Source of the DNA: an uncultured Ligilactobacillus sp.
Lineage (GTDB): Bacteria; Bacillota; Bacilli; Lactobacillales; Lactobacillaceae
DNA: 41,087 nucleotides
Reading direction: 5' to 3'
Assembly: GCA_944326135.1 (NCBI GenBank)
Contig: CALVCU010000014.1
Span: forward strand, 1-41,087
Position 1 is the first letter of the stretch. The number at the start of each line of letters is the position of its first letter. Position numbers and translations under genes: made by a program. Below, in pieces: positions 22,441 to 30,492 of the stretch. The notes beneath the pieces are model-generated. The model was not told the DNA's origin. It worked only from the letters and a program-made list of their open reading frames with translations, and searched no databases.

Positions 22441-22749
22441 TTATGCATTAATTTCGTCAATAACAACCTTTGTATATGGTTGACGATGACCTTGTTTTGT
22501 GTGTTGGTGTTTCTTAGGCTTGTACTTAAATGTAACAACTTTCTTAGCACGGCCTTGTTTTTCAACTGTACCTGTAACTGTTGCACCTTCAACTAATGGT
22601 GTACCGATTACAGTTTTTTCGCCACCAACTAATACAACTTCATCAAAAGTTACTTTGTCACCTGCTTTAACGTCTAATTTTTCAACGTAAATAGCTTGAC
22701 CTTTTTCAACTTTTAATTGCTTGCCACCAGTTTTAATGATTGCGTACAT
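22441..22749 (-). CDS. rplU: 50S ribosomal protein L21
   Basis: L21 (102 residues) binds 23S rRNA in the large subunit. The start is ATG 22749, giving [11 protein letters not shown], with AAGGAGG eight bases before; a GTG three codons upstream overlaps that site and is not used. The C-terminal RQPYTKV signature is present. It is preceded by an L21-type leader and a strong promoter, and followed by prp and rpmA. Confidence 0.98.
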   Translation of the reverse strand: MYAIIKTGGKQLKVEKGQAIYVEKLDVKAGDKVTFDEVVLVGGEKTVIGTPLVEGATVTGTVEKQGRAKKVVTFKYKPKKHQHTKQGHRQPYTKVVIDEINA

Positions 22750-22759
22750 CTTGTGCACC

Positions 22760-22860
22760 TCCTTAATTAATCCTTAGACTCGCCGTAATTTAGTGGCCTC
22801 CAAAAGAGACACTTAAACTTAAAACGTGCGGTTGCAGTTGTACTATGCACAAGTACAACA
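22760..22860 (-). ncRNA. L21 leader RNA
   Basis: The rplU leader contains ACTGCAACCGCACGTTTTAAG, followed by GTGTCTCTTTTGGAGGCCACT and then ACGGCGAGTC, a layout that I recall from the L21 leader family of Firmicutes (Rfam RF00559). It likely lets excess L21 repress its own operon. The assignment rests on remembered consensus and position, not on a search. Confidence 0.65.
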
Positions 22861-22865
22861 GTTGT

Positions 22866-22894
22866 ATATTATCAGAAAATTTGTGTTTAGTCAA
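22866..22894 (-). promoter_or_regulatory. rplU promoter
   Basis: On the minus strand TTGACT (22889-22894) and TAATAT (22866-22871) are 17 bases apart, a strong sigma-A promoter just ahead of the leader. Confidence 0.75.
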
Positions 22895-22927
22895 ATATAT
22901 ATTAATGAAATTCATTGAAATTTTGAA

Positions 22928-22956
22928 TTGACTTTTTTTCACAATAATAATATAAT
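22928..22956 (+). promoter_or_regulatory. Promoter of tRNA-Arg
   Basis: TTGACT (22928-22933) and TATAAT (22951-22956) are separated by 17 bases. The tRNA starts 17 bases after the -10. Confidence 0.8.
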
Positions 22957-22973
22957 CATTATGTTGTTGATAT

Positions 22974-23047
22974 GGTTCGGTAGCTCAGCTGGATAGAGCA
23001 TCCGCCTTCTAAGCGGATTGTCGAGAGTTCGAATCTCTCCCGAATCA
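22974..23047 (+). tRNA. tRNA-Arg (anticodon UCU)
   Basis: The 74-base sequence folds as a cloverleaf. The acceptor stem is GGTTCGG with CCGAATC (one G-U), and the D arm is GCTC/GAGC. The anticodon stem TCCGC/GCGGA holds the loop CTTCTAA (anticodon TCT, reading AGA), and the T arm is GAGAG/CTCTC with TTCGAAT. The discriminator is A and no CCA is encoded. It reads AGA codons, which are common in this A/T-rich genome. The gene is intact and has its own promoter and terminator. Confidence 0.95.
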
Positions 23048-23060
23048 TTCAATTTATCTA

Positions 23061-23095
23061 GAGCACAATATCAATCATGATATTGTGCTTTTTTT
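23061..23095 (+). terminator. Terminator of tRNA-Arg
   Basis: GAGCACAATATCA (23061-23073) and TGATATTGTGCTT (23078-23090) form a stem followed by a T run to 23095. Confidence 0.85.
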
Positions 23096-23096
23096 A

Positions 23097-23132
23097 TAAA
23101 AAAAATTCAGTCTAAATAAATTAGACTGAATT
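23097..23132 (-). terminator. Terminator of the three-gene unknown operon
   Basis: AATTCAGTCTAA (23104-23115) and TTAGACTGAATT (23121-23132) form a perfect 12-bp stem, with a T tract on the minus strand, five bases after the last stop of the operon. Confidence 0.85.
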
Positions 23133-23136
23133 AATT

Positions 23137-23604
23137 TTATTTCATAAACATTTTTTCGAAATGACTTTCAATTTGATTTTCATCAAAGTCCAAATCTATT
23201 AACCCAAGTTTTAAGAACATATGCCATGCATGTACTAAGCTTTGAGGTTGTCGTTTAAAATAACAACTATTAATCTGTTGCTGAATGCTTAAATAAACCA
23301 TTGCAAGTGATTCACTTTTCCATTTTTGCCCAATTGCATTTAAATCTTCATCACTCATTAACATAATATATGTCCACTCTTTAAAATTTGCAATTGCAAA
23401 AAAATCTCTCATTGTCATGCAATAACTATCAAGTAATTCAGATTTTGATGCTTTATTTCGAATTTTATTAAATAAAGTAGCTAGACTTAAATTTACATTC
23501 ACTACTAAATTACTATATTTTTCATCTAATGAATAACTCTTAGCTGGTAACATTTCAGAGTATTCACTGTGTCGAGCAATTGAAAACATTTGATTAAAAT
23601 CCAT
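23137..23604 (-). CDS. Helical protein resembling a degenerate dUTPase_2/MazG-like fold
   Basis: The chosen start is ATG 23604, eight bases after GAGAAGG; a longer frame to 23643 would overlap the preceding gene. The 155-residue product is all-helical. Its layout (MDFNQMF at the start, then LSLATLF, ELLDSYCMTMRDFFAIAN and a GW-like EW) recalls the all-alpha dUTPase_2/MazG-type NTP pyrophosphatases. The acidic E-x-x-E and D residues that bind magnesium in active enzymes are not in place, so if related it is probably inactive. This is a pattern judgement with real uncertainty. It is the last gene of a three-gene unit. Confidence 0.5.
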   Translation of the reverse strand: MDFNQMFSIARHSEYSEMLPAKSYSLDEKYSNLVVNVNLSLATLFNKIRNKASKSELLDSYCMTMRDFFAIANFKEWTYIMLMSDEDLNAIGQKWKSESLAMVYLSIQQQINSCYFKRQPQSLVHAWHMFLKLGLIDLDFDENQIESHFEKMFMK

Positions 23605-23623
23605 GACTAAAACCTTCTCTTCA

Positions 23624-24595
23624 TTAATAGTATCTTGGATCATTCTTTATTTCTAAACTATCTAAATTATTAAGGTACCAATCACGTAAGAAATCATACT
23701 TATTCAATATATCAAACCATGAAATTCTATTATCTGGGTCTTTAATTTGAATAATCCATTGATTATTTTCTGATGGTCCAATTGCCATTTCTATACCATG
23801 ATTTAATTTTAATATTGCCTCATTTTGAGTACCTGTAACTAGCATATAATCAGCGTTCGAAGCAGAAATAAATAATTTATCAAGTGCCTTTTGTGGCATT
23901 TGAGCATCCATAATTGGATATTTAGCATAGTTTGATGGATCCAAAATATTGAAGTCTACATCAAACCCGTAATCCTCCTTCATAAACTTTCCAATTGCTA
24001 AAAGCTGTAATTCAAATTGTCTTAGTACCTCATGAGAAACTTCACTACGATATTTTTTAATTAATAAATCAGTTAAAGATTCACTATTGAATAATAAAAG
24101 ATGTTTATTAAAATCAATAAAAAATAATGCTTCATTATTTTTACGTTCAACATAGTATGCACTACCATCAACATTTTCTTGAAATGTAAAGTAACCTAAA
24201 CTATCAATTCCTGGAAATTGATGATAAAGTTCATCATTTTTTTCATTAGCTTGTAAAACAAGTTTTTCAGCTTGATGCAAACCTAATAAGCGGCTTAAAA
24301 ATATTAAATAAAAATCCTGCTTGCTATATTGTTGTGGATATATCAAATAAGCTGAATCTAGCTGATATGTAGAAAGTTGTTGGATTGAAGTCAATAATGT
24401 ATCTGGATTTTTAGTTGTAATTAATTCATTTAAAATTTCTGTAAAATGAATACCATTATCTAAGTTTTTCTTTAGTTGATCACGATATGCTAACAATCTA
24501 CCTGTTGTACTTAATGAACGCACATCCTTAGTTTGCATTTTTTCTTGACCATTTGGAAGAAATGTAATTGTTTTTAATTTATTTTGTTCATCCAT
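23624..24595 (-). CDS. Hypothetical protein, middle gene of the three-gene unit
   Basis: The 323-residue soluble protein starts at ATG 24595 behind AGGTGAG, ten bases after the end of the first gene. I see no signal peptide, membrane segment or nucleotide-binding motif. The N-terminal third is helical with a regular leucine pattern (GIHFTEILNELI to TYQLDSAYLIYP). The middle has alternating strands, with a YYVERKNNEALFFIDF stretch. The C-terminal part ends in DWYLNNLDSLEIKNDP. I do not recognise the family. Tight spacing on both sides says it belongs with the coiled-coil gene upstream and the helical gene downstream. Confidence 0.65.
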   Translation of the reverse strand: MDEQNKLKTITFLPNGQEKMQTKDVRSLSTTGRLLAYRDQLKKNLDNGIHFTEILNELITTKNPDTLLTSIQQLSTYQLDSAYLIYPQQYSKQDFYLIFLSRLLGLHQAEKLVLQANEKNDELYHQFPGIDSLGYFTFQENVDGSAYYVERKNNEALFFIDFNKHLLLFNSESLTDLLIKKYRSEVSHEVLRQFELQLLAIGKFMKEDYGFDVDFNILDPSNYAKYPIMDAQMPQKALDKLFISASNADYMLVTGTQNEAILKLNHGIEMAIGPSENNQWIIQIKDPDNRISWFDILNKYDFLRDWYLNNLDSLEIKNDPRYY

Positions 24596-24605
24596 TGAAT
24601 CTCAC

Positions 24606-25478
24606 CTATTCTTTTGATGCAATCAAATTAGCTATATAATCACGATATAATGTTTCGTTTTTGGCTTCAAAGTTTTCAAAAGTTCCAAATTTAGATACAA
24701 TACTTTGCTTTTCATAACCAATCAATGTATCTTCCTTAGATAAAGCTAAAATAGTTTCTTCATTATCTCTAATTGTTCGATATGCACTATTTGCTTTTTC
24801 ATCTAATTCTGTAAGATGACTTAACTTATCTATCAATCTTTGTTTAGATTCTTTTTGCTTTGAACTTTCCCATGGCATAACTTTTTCTTGTGTAATTTCT
24901 TTAATTTGTGCACGCAACTCTTCTTTTTGTTGATCGCGTTCGTCTTGTGAATCAATTAAATTTTGCAATTGTTCATTTTCCTTTGATAGCCGTTCAATTG
25001 CATCACTATTCAATCTCTTATTTTCAAATTCAAGTTCAAATGCTTTAGATAATTTATCATACTCATTTTTGTCAAAATAAAATTTAACATTTAACACATC
25101 AAAAGTTCCAAATAATCTTCTGCCCCACCAATTTCCAAAATAAAATTGAAAGTTTCCTGGAACAGTTTCTTCAAAATAGAAAAATGGATATGTTTCATTT
25201 AAATAATCAATTAATTTTTTACTTAAAAAATCACTGATTTGTGGTTTAATATCCTCAACTAATTTTTCATTTCCAAAATTGTTAATACTTTCATGTGCTT
25301 GTAAAATTTCTTCTGCATAACGCTGAGCATCAATTAATTCGTAAACATGACGATCATCTTGTTTTTTTACAGCATCATCAAGTGTTTGTAAATACTGGAT
25401 TTTTCCAGTTACTGCCTGCGTTAATGTTTCTGTTGCTTTATCATGATCTGATAAAGTAAATTGATTATCATTTGTCAT
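24606..25478 (-). CDS. Coiled-coil protein with WW-containing beta core, first gene of the unknown operon
   Basis: The 290-residue protein starts at ATG 25478 behind GAGGAG. The first 100 residues are helical and acidic. A short beta-rich stretch follows with FYFEETVPGNFQFYFGNWWGRR split around two tryptophans (about 99-122). The remainder, about residues 145-265, is a long coiled coil rich in Glu, Gln and Lys. There is no ATPase motif, although annotation pipelines sometimes call such proteins SbcC-like because of the coiled coil. No membrane segment. It leads an operon with two further unknown proteins; a shared function is likely. Confidence 0.65.
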   Translation of the reverse strand: MTNDNQFTLSDHDKATETLTQAVTGKIQYLQTLDDAVKKQDDRHVYELIDAQRYAEEILQAHESINNFGNEKLVEDIKPQISDFLSKKLIDYLNETYPFFYFEETVPGNFQFYFGNWWGRRLFGTFDVLNVKFYFDKNEYDKLSKAFELEFENKRLNSDAIERLSKENEQLQNLIDSQDERDQQKEELRAQIKEITQEKVMPWESSKQKESKQRLIDKLSHLTELDEKANSAYRTIRDNEETILALSKEDTLIGYEKQSIVSKFGTFENFEAKNETLYRDYIANLIASKE

Positions 25479-25507
25479 AAGAATCTCCTCTTATTACCTA
25501 AAATAAA

Positions 25508-25558
25508 AACATTGCTTTAATTCTATTTTGACAAAAAAAGTCATTAAAAGCAATGTTT
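25508..25558 (-). terminator. Terminator between the unknown operon and mvaS region
   Basis: AACATTGCTTTAAT (about 25508-25521) pairs with ATTAAAAGCAATGTT (about 25543-25557) with a one-base bulge. It lies past the mvaS stop on the plus coordinate side; on the minus strand it ends mvaS transcription. Confidence 0.65.
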
Positions 25559-25586
25559 CACTATTAATTTATTTGATTAAACTGAA

Positions 25587-26750
25587 TTAACGTACAACGT
25601 ATTGTCGTTGATAATCTTCTACACCAGCAAATACAAATTTAGCTGGATCTGAACTAATATCTAATTTACGTGTTTTTTCATCTTTAATTCTTGAATTATA
25701 AATTTTTTCATATTCATCAACAGTGAGTCGTTTCCGAGCATCCAAAGTTTTTTGGAAGGCTTGATGTTCAATGTATTTATCAAAACCTGGTCGTAGTAAT
25801 CCAGAATAGAATTCGCCTTGTGCACCAGAACCATAACTATACATTCCGATTCTCATCCCTGGTTTTAAATCTGTTGCATTTTCTAATAATGATAAGAAAC
25901 CTAGATAAAGTGAACCTGTGTATAAGTTACCAATTTGATTACTATAACGACGTACATTTTCAAATTCTCTTGTTAATTTAGTTGCTACCTCTGCATCTGC
26001 ATTTTCTATTGCTATTTTTAAAGCTTTAAATCCTTCTTTTGTATATGGCAAATGGAAACACATTGCATCAAATTTAGAAATATCAAAACCTGTCTTAGCT
26101 TGATATTCTTCAAAAACATGTTTAAAGAAATCAAGATAAACATTTGTTGAATACTTGCCATCTACTAAAGCTTCATCATGTGTAAGTGGACGCCAAAAGT
26201 CCATGACATCATCAGCCCAGTATGTTCCATCGTCTTGTACAGATAAAATACGTGGATTGCGACTAATTAACATTGCAACCGCACCACCACCTTGAGTTAC
26301 TTCGCCTTTTGTACCAAGACCATAACGTGCATTATCTGCTCCAATAACTAAAACTTTAGAATCTGGATTCATTGCAATATGACCATGTGCAAAGTGAATT
26401 GCTGCCGTTGCTGCGTAACATGCTTGCTTGAGTTCTACTACTCTTACCTGTTTTTTAAATCCTAATAATCGTTGAATATATACAGCGCCTGATTTAGAAT
26501 TATCTATTCCAGATTCAGTAGCAAATAAAATCATGTCGATTTGTTCTTTATCTTCTTCTGTTAAAATTTTATCTGCAGCATTTGCGGCCATTGATACTAC
26601 ATCTTGTGTAGGAGGAATGACAGCCATTTTACTTTGACCGATTCCGATTAAATATTTATTTGGGTCAACATTTCTAGCCTCGGCTAGATCTTTCATGTCT
26701 AAATATAAATGTGGAGTAAAAAAACCAATTTTATCAATACCAATATTCAT
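25587..26750 (-). CDS. mvaS: Hydroxymethylglutaryl-CoA synthase
   Basis: HMG-CoA synthase (387 residues) condenses acetyl-CoA with acetoacetyl-CoA in the mevalonate route to isoprenoids. The catalytic residues fall exactly at the numbers known for bacterial enzymes: Glu79 (ATESG), Cys111 (QACYAAT) and His233 (MCFHLPY). The start is ATG 26750 with GGAGG seven bases before; a TTG codon directly in front is not needed. It has its own terminator and a likely promoter TTGATT/TAGTAT just upstream. Together with ispA it shows that isoprenoids come from mevalonate. Confidence 0.97.
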   Translation of the reverse strand: MNIGIDKIGFFTPHLYLDMKDLAEARNVDPNKYLIGIGQSKMAVIPPTQDVVSMAANAADKILTEEDKEQIDMILFATESGIDNSKSGAVYIQRLLGFKKQVRVVELKQACYAATAAIHFAHGHIAMNPDSKVLVIGADNARYGLGTKGEVTQGGGAVAMLISRNPRILSVQDDGTYWADDVMDFWRPLTHDEALVDGKYSTNVYLDFFKHVFEEYQAKTGFDISKFDAMCFHLPYTKEGFKALKIAIENADAEVATKLTREFENVRRYSNQIGNLYTGSLYLGFLSLLENATDLKPGMRIGMYSYGSGAQGEFYSGLLRPGFDKYIEHQAFQKTLDARKRLTVDEYEKIYNSRIKDEKTRKLDISSDPAKFVFAGVEDYQRQYVVR

Positions 26751-26875
26751 CAAAATCCCTCCAAAAAAATACTAGAATAAATTTTAACATAATCAATTAT
26801 AAAATGAAAAAGAAAACCTGCAATAAAATCCAAATATGATAGAATATAATTAAATCCAAGAAAGAAAGTGTTTTC

Positions 26876-27151
26876 ATGAAATGTATTAAAATGGAAGTGT
26901 ATGGTTTAGTTCAAGGTGTAGGATTCAGATTTTCAACAAAACAATTAGCTGATTCATTAGGTATCAAAGGTATTGTAATGAATCGCAATGATGGCTCTGT
27001 TTATATTGAAGCGGAGGGTACTCCTTTACTTCTGCAAGAGTTTATCGATAAAGTAAAACTCTCTCCATCTCCAAGTGGACATGTTGATCATTATATTATT
27101 AAAGAAATTCCGCAAAAAAATTACTCTGATTTTTCAATTGTTTATGAATAA
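26876..27151 (+). CDS. acyP: Acylphosphatase
   Basis: The 91-residue enzyme hydrolyses acyl phosphates such as acetyl phosphate or carbamoyl phosphate. The phosphate loop GLVQGVGFRFS gives Arg18, and VMNRNDGSV gives Asn36, the catalytic pair of the family at the correct 18-residue spacing. Length is normal. It starts at ATG 26876 after AAGAAAG and sits just ahead of yidC, an arrangement common in lactobacilli. The two genes are probably linked only by position. Confidence 0.96.
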   Translation: MKCIKMEVYGLVQGVGFRFSTKQLADSLGIKGIVMNRNDGSVYIEAEGTPLLLQEFIDKVKLSPSPSGHVDHYIIKEIPQKNYSDFSIVYE

Positions 27152-27231
27152 ACTTTTTAGTAAATATTGAAATTCCTTTCTTTTTTGCTTATTATAAAAT
27201 TTGTATTACTCAAAATGAAAGGAATTTAAAA

Positions 27232-28155
27232 TTGAAAAAGAAAAAAGTTGGTATCCTTGCCATCTCATTCTTAACAATTACTTTGTTCTTAGGTGGATGT
27301 GTTCAACGAACAAGTTCAGGTAAGCCATATGGCATCGTTTACGATTGGTTAGCTGTTCCGACACAACATTTATTAACTTGGATTGCAAACTTGCTGAATG
27401 GTAGTTATGGTTGGGCTATTGTATTTATTACAATTGTTGTACGCTTATTATTAATGCCTTTAATGCTAGGGCAAATGAAGAAATCAACAATACAACAAGA
27501 AAAAATTGCTGCTATTCAACCACAATTAATGGAGATTCAAAAGCAGGCACAGAATGCTCAAAGCCAAGAAGAGCAAATGGCATTAAGTCAAGAAATGATG
27601 GCTTTATACCGTGAAAACGAAATTTCAATGACAGGTGGTATTGGATGTCTTCCTTTAATTATTCAAATGCCAATCTTCGCTGCTTTATATGCTGCTATTC
27701 AATATTCTCCAGATTTAGCACATTCCTCTTTCTTTGGAATTAATTTAGCAGGTCGAAGTTTCACATTCGTTGCATTGACTTTTCTTATTTATGCACTCCA
27801 AGGATGGTTAGCTACTCGAGGAATGCCAGATAGTCAAATGAATAAAATGACAACTGGAATGATGATGATTTATACTCCTGTAATGTTTGCTTTCATGACA
27901 TGGATTGCACCTGCAGGATTAGGTTTATATTTCTTTGCTGGAGGAATAATTGCCTGTTTCCAAACATTATTAGTAAATGGAATGCGTCCGAAAATTAAAG
28001 CAGAAATTGCAAAAGAAATGGCTCAAAAAACTAAAAATAAACCTAAAAAGGTTAAGCCAATAAAAAAACAAATTCATGAAGCTCAAGAAAAAGCTGCACA
28101 AATCCATGAAAATAACCGCCAACGAAATGCTGGCAAACAAAATCATAAAAAATAA
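27232..28155 (+). CDS. yidC: Membrane protein insertase YidC (lipoprotein form)
   Basis: YidC (307 residues) inserts and folds membrane proteins together with or without SecYEG. The start is TTG 27232 seven bases after AAAGGAA. A lipoprotein signal peptide has its lipobox at LGGC (Cys23), as usual for Gram-positive YidC1/YidC2. Five membrane segments follow; the first, after about 55 residues, includes the conserved Arg in VVRLLLMP that forms the positively charged groove. The tail is rich in lysine (KNKPKKVKPIKKQ), fitting ribosome contact. Whether it is the YidC1 or YidC2 paralogue is not decided; the long basic tail favours YidC2. Confidence 0.95.
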   Translation: MKKKKVGILAISFLTITLFLGGCVQRTSSGKPYGIVYDWLAVPTQHLLTWIANLLNGSYGWAIVFITIVVRLLLMPLMLGQMKKSTIQQEKIAAIQPQLMEIQKQAQNAQSQEEQMALSQEMMALYRENEISMTGGIGCLPLIIQMPIFAALYAAIQYSPDLAHSSFFGINLAGRSFTFVALTFLIYALQGWLATRGMPDSQMNKMTTGMMMIYTPVMFAFMTWIAPAGLGLYFFAGGIIACFQTLLVNGMRPKIKAEIAKEMAQKTKNKPKKVKPIKKQIHEAQEKAAQIHENNRQRNAGKQNHKK

Positions 28156-28197
28156 AAAAATGGAATTTATAGTTAAAACTATAAATTCCATTTTTTT
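28155..28197. terminator. Bidirectional terminator between yidC and the kinase gene
   Basis: A long stem formed by AAAAAATGGAATTTATAGTT (28155-28174) and its complement to 28197 has T runs on both strands. It overlaps the ends of both convergent genes. Confidence 0.88.
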
Positions 28198-29704
28198 ATT
28201 CTGGATTTACTAATGGTAATTGAACCCTAAACACAGAGCCTTGATTTTCAACACTTTCTACACTAATTTTTCCATGATACCCCTCTACTAAACGATGTGC
28301 AATTGAAAGTCCTAATCCATTACCACCTTTGTTACGACTACGTGCTTTATCAACTCGATAAAAACGATCAAAAATTTTTTTAATATTTTCTTGTGAGATT
28401 CCTTCACCAAAATCCTGTACTACAAATTCTACATATCGTGTATTTTTAGACATTGTTAAGTGAATTTCTTTTCGATCAGTTGAATATTTAACCGCATTAT
28501 CAAGTAAAATGATTAAAATTTGTTCCAAATGATTTCGATATATTTTTACTAATGTTTTATTTTTTAAATCATTATCCAAAATAATTTGAAAATCAGGATG
28601 AATCATTTGAAAATCGTTATATACTTGTAACCCAACTTCTCTAGCATCTGAAGTTTCACTGCCATACTGTACCTCCACTTGGTCTGCTCTAGACAGATCA
28701 AGCATTTCTTGTACAAGATTTTTCATTCGATCTATTTCCTGTAGTGATGCCTGAATTGATTCTTCTAAAACTTTAGGATCATCCTTTCCCCAACGTTTAA
28801 GTAAATCTAGATGTCCTTGAATAATTGCAACAGGTGTTCTTAATTCATGTGAAACATCTCCTACAAACTGTTGCTGTTGTTCTATATATCTTTGCATCCT
28901 ATCTAACATATTATTAAATAAATTACTAAGTTGCGCCAATTCATCGTCTTTAGAAATTACTGGAACTCTTACTTCTGACAATGCTTTAGCTTCATCATCA
29001 CTATTATTAATTTCATCAATTGTTTCGTTTAATAAATCTACTGGTTGTAAAAAAATTGAAGCAAGCCAGTAACTCATCAAAGAGATTGCAAAGCAAACAG
29101 TAATTCCTATAATAATAAATAAATAAACTAGTTTCTTTCTTGTTTGATCATATTGAATTAGTTTATCAGAAATTTGAATATATCCAATTTTTTCATTAGT
29201 TTTTTTTGAATAAATCGGTTTTCGAATCAAAAGTACTGTATGTTTATCACTTTTTACTTTATTTTCTTCTGTACTTCTTACTTTTTTAAAAGTAAGAACT
29301 TCCTTGCTTGTTGAGTATAGTTGATTTCCACTATTATTATAAATACTTACAATTAAATTTTTATGTGCCGCAGACTGAATAAATGAATCATTGTACGGTG
29401 TATTTAAAGAATCATTGTTTTTGGGGGAATAACTAATATTAAAACTCTGTTGGATGTTATTTTTATCTAACGGTTGATCATATCCAGTGAGCTTTTTTTC
29501 AGTTGCTTGGAGCGCATCTCTAGAATAGCTTTGTTCTTGTTTAAATAAGATATTTGAAAAACATTGAAATAATAAGATAGCAAATATGCCAAAGATAATT
29601 GTTACCCCAATCGCTGTTCCAAGCGCCCACTTTAGTTTTAATGAAACTGATTTTTTCTCTTGATTTGCTTGGATACTATCAACGTCTATGATTTCTTTTG
29701 TCAT
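28196..29704 (-). CDS. Sensor histidine kinase, LisK/ArlS type
   Basis: The 502-residue kinase has two membrane helices (about 27-50 and 191-219) flanking an extracellular sensor of 140 residues, then a HAMP linker (220-272). The HisKA domain follows with phospho-acceptor H286 in DVSHELRTP, and the ATPase domain has an N box (LIILLDNAVKYS), G1 (DFGEGIS) and G2 (GNGLGLSIA). The block after the His (IIQGHLDLLKRWGKDD) is typical of the LisK/ArlS/CsrS branch, which in Listeria and lactic acid bacteria governs envelope stress, acid and antimicrobial tolerance. It starts at ATG 29704 overlapping the regulator's stop (TAATG). Confidence 0.92.
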   Translation of the reverse strand: MTKEIIDVDSIQANQEKKSVSLKLKWALGTAIGVTIIFGIFAILLFQCFSNILFKQEQSYSRDALQATEKKLTGYDQPLDKNNIQQSFNISYSPKNNDSLNTPYNDSFIQSAAHKNLIVSIYNNSGNQLYSTSKEVLTFKKVRSTEENKVKSDKHTVLLIRKPIYSKKTNEKIGYIQISDKLIQYDQTRKKLVYLFIIIGITVCFAISLMSYWLASIFLQPVDLLNETIDEINNSDDEAKALSEVRVPVISKDDELAQLSNLFNNMLDRMQRYIEQQQQFVGDVSHELRTPVAIIQGHLDLLKRWGKDDPKVLEESIQASLQEIDRMKNLVQEMLDLSRADQVEVQYGSETSDAREVGLQVYNDFQMIHPDFQIILDNDLKNKTLVKIYRNHLEQILIILLDNAVKYSTDRKEIHLTMSKNTRYVEFVVQDFGEGISQENIKKIFDRFYRVDKARSRNKGGNGLGLSIAHRLVEGYHGKISVESVENQGSVFRVQLPLVNPE

Positions 29705-30390
29705 TACGACCGCATCACATAACCTGTTCCACGAACAGTTTGAATATAACTATCTTCACCAGGACGATCAATCTTATTTCTAAGATATCGAATATAAACA
29801 TCTACAACATTTGTTTCAATTTTACTTTCATATCCCCATACTTTTTTCAATAACTCTTCTCTAGCTAATACAACATTAATATTTTCCATTAATGTTAATA
29901 ATAATTCATACTCACGTTTTGTTAATTCAATGACTTCATCGTCACGTCGAACAACGCGGTTTTCTTTCTCAATTGTTAAATCTTTATATTTAACGGTTGT
30001 AGCTTTATTAGAATTTCCTTCGCTTTCAAGATCAACTCGACGGAGTACAGCTCTTAGGCGTGCTAAAAGTTCTTCAATTGCAAATGGTTTAATTATATAG
30101 TCATCTGCTCCGTGGTCAAGTCCAGAAACTCTATCAATTACTGAATCCCGTGCCGTCATCATAATAATAGGTGTAGTTTTAACTTGACGAATTCGACGAC
30201 ATACTTCTAATCCATTCAATCCTGGAAGCATCAAATCTAATAAGATTGCATCCCAATCATTATCAAGTGCTAATTCTAAAGCTTCTCTTCCATCATAAAC
30301 AACCTGTGTTTCATATCCTTCATGCTTTAATTCTAATTCTACAAATCTTGCTAAATTTTCTTCATCTTCAACAATTAAAATTTTGTTCAA
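29704..30390 (-). CDS. OmpR-family response regulator, LisR/ArlR type
   Basis: The 228-residue regulator has a receiver domain (1-120) with the acidic pocket IVEDEE, phospho-acceptor D52 in LLDLMLPG, Thr in MTARDS and Lys in YIIKPF, and a winged-helix DNA-binding domain (about 138-228) ending TVRGTGYVM. The likely start is TTG 30390 giving MNKILIVEDEE, about ten bases after AGGAG; the ORF is open further to 30414 but without a good site. It is cotranscribed with the kinase. Targets cannot be read from sequence. Confidence 0.93.
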   Translation of the reverse strand: MNKILIVEDEENLARFVELELKHEGYETQVVYDGREALELALDNDWDAILLDLMLPGLNGLEVCRRIRQVKTTPIIMMTARDSVIDRVSGLDHGADDYIIKPFAIEELLARLRAVLRRVDLESEGNSNKATTVKYKDLTIEKENRVVRRDDEVIELTKREYELLLTLMENINVVLAREELLKKVWGYESKIETNVVDVYIRYLRNKIDRPGEDSYIQTVRGTGYVMRS

Positions 30391-30418
30391 CGCATTCACT
30401 CTCCTATTCTTCATAATT

Positions 30419-30476
30419 AAAAACGTCGCCCCCTAATTTATACTTTAATGGTTTAAATTAAAAGACGGCGTTTTAT
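30419..30476 (-). terminator. Terminator after gnd region / before the regulator gene
   Basis: On the minus strand AACGCCGTC and GGCGACGTT can pair (7-8 of 9 bp) across a 40-base loop, followed by TTTTT. It lies past the gnd stop and just ahead of the regulator, so it separates the two units; the long loop lowers confidence. Confidence 0.5.
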
Positions 30477-30492
30477 TGTTTTGTGTTAATAC

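Noticed and set aside
22974-23047. tRNA-Arg as phage attachment site
   Set aside because: tRNA 3' ends are frequent targets, but the tRNA is intact and no integrase or duplicated 3' end is nearby; the only integrase is 18 kb away.
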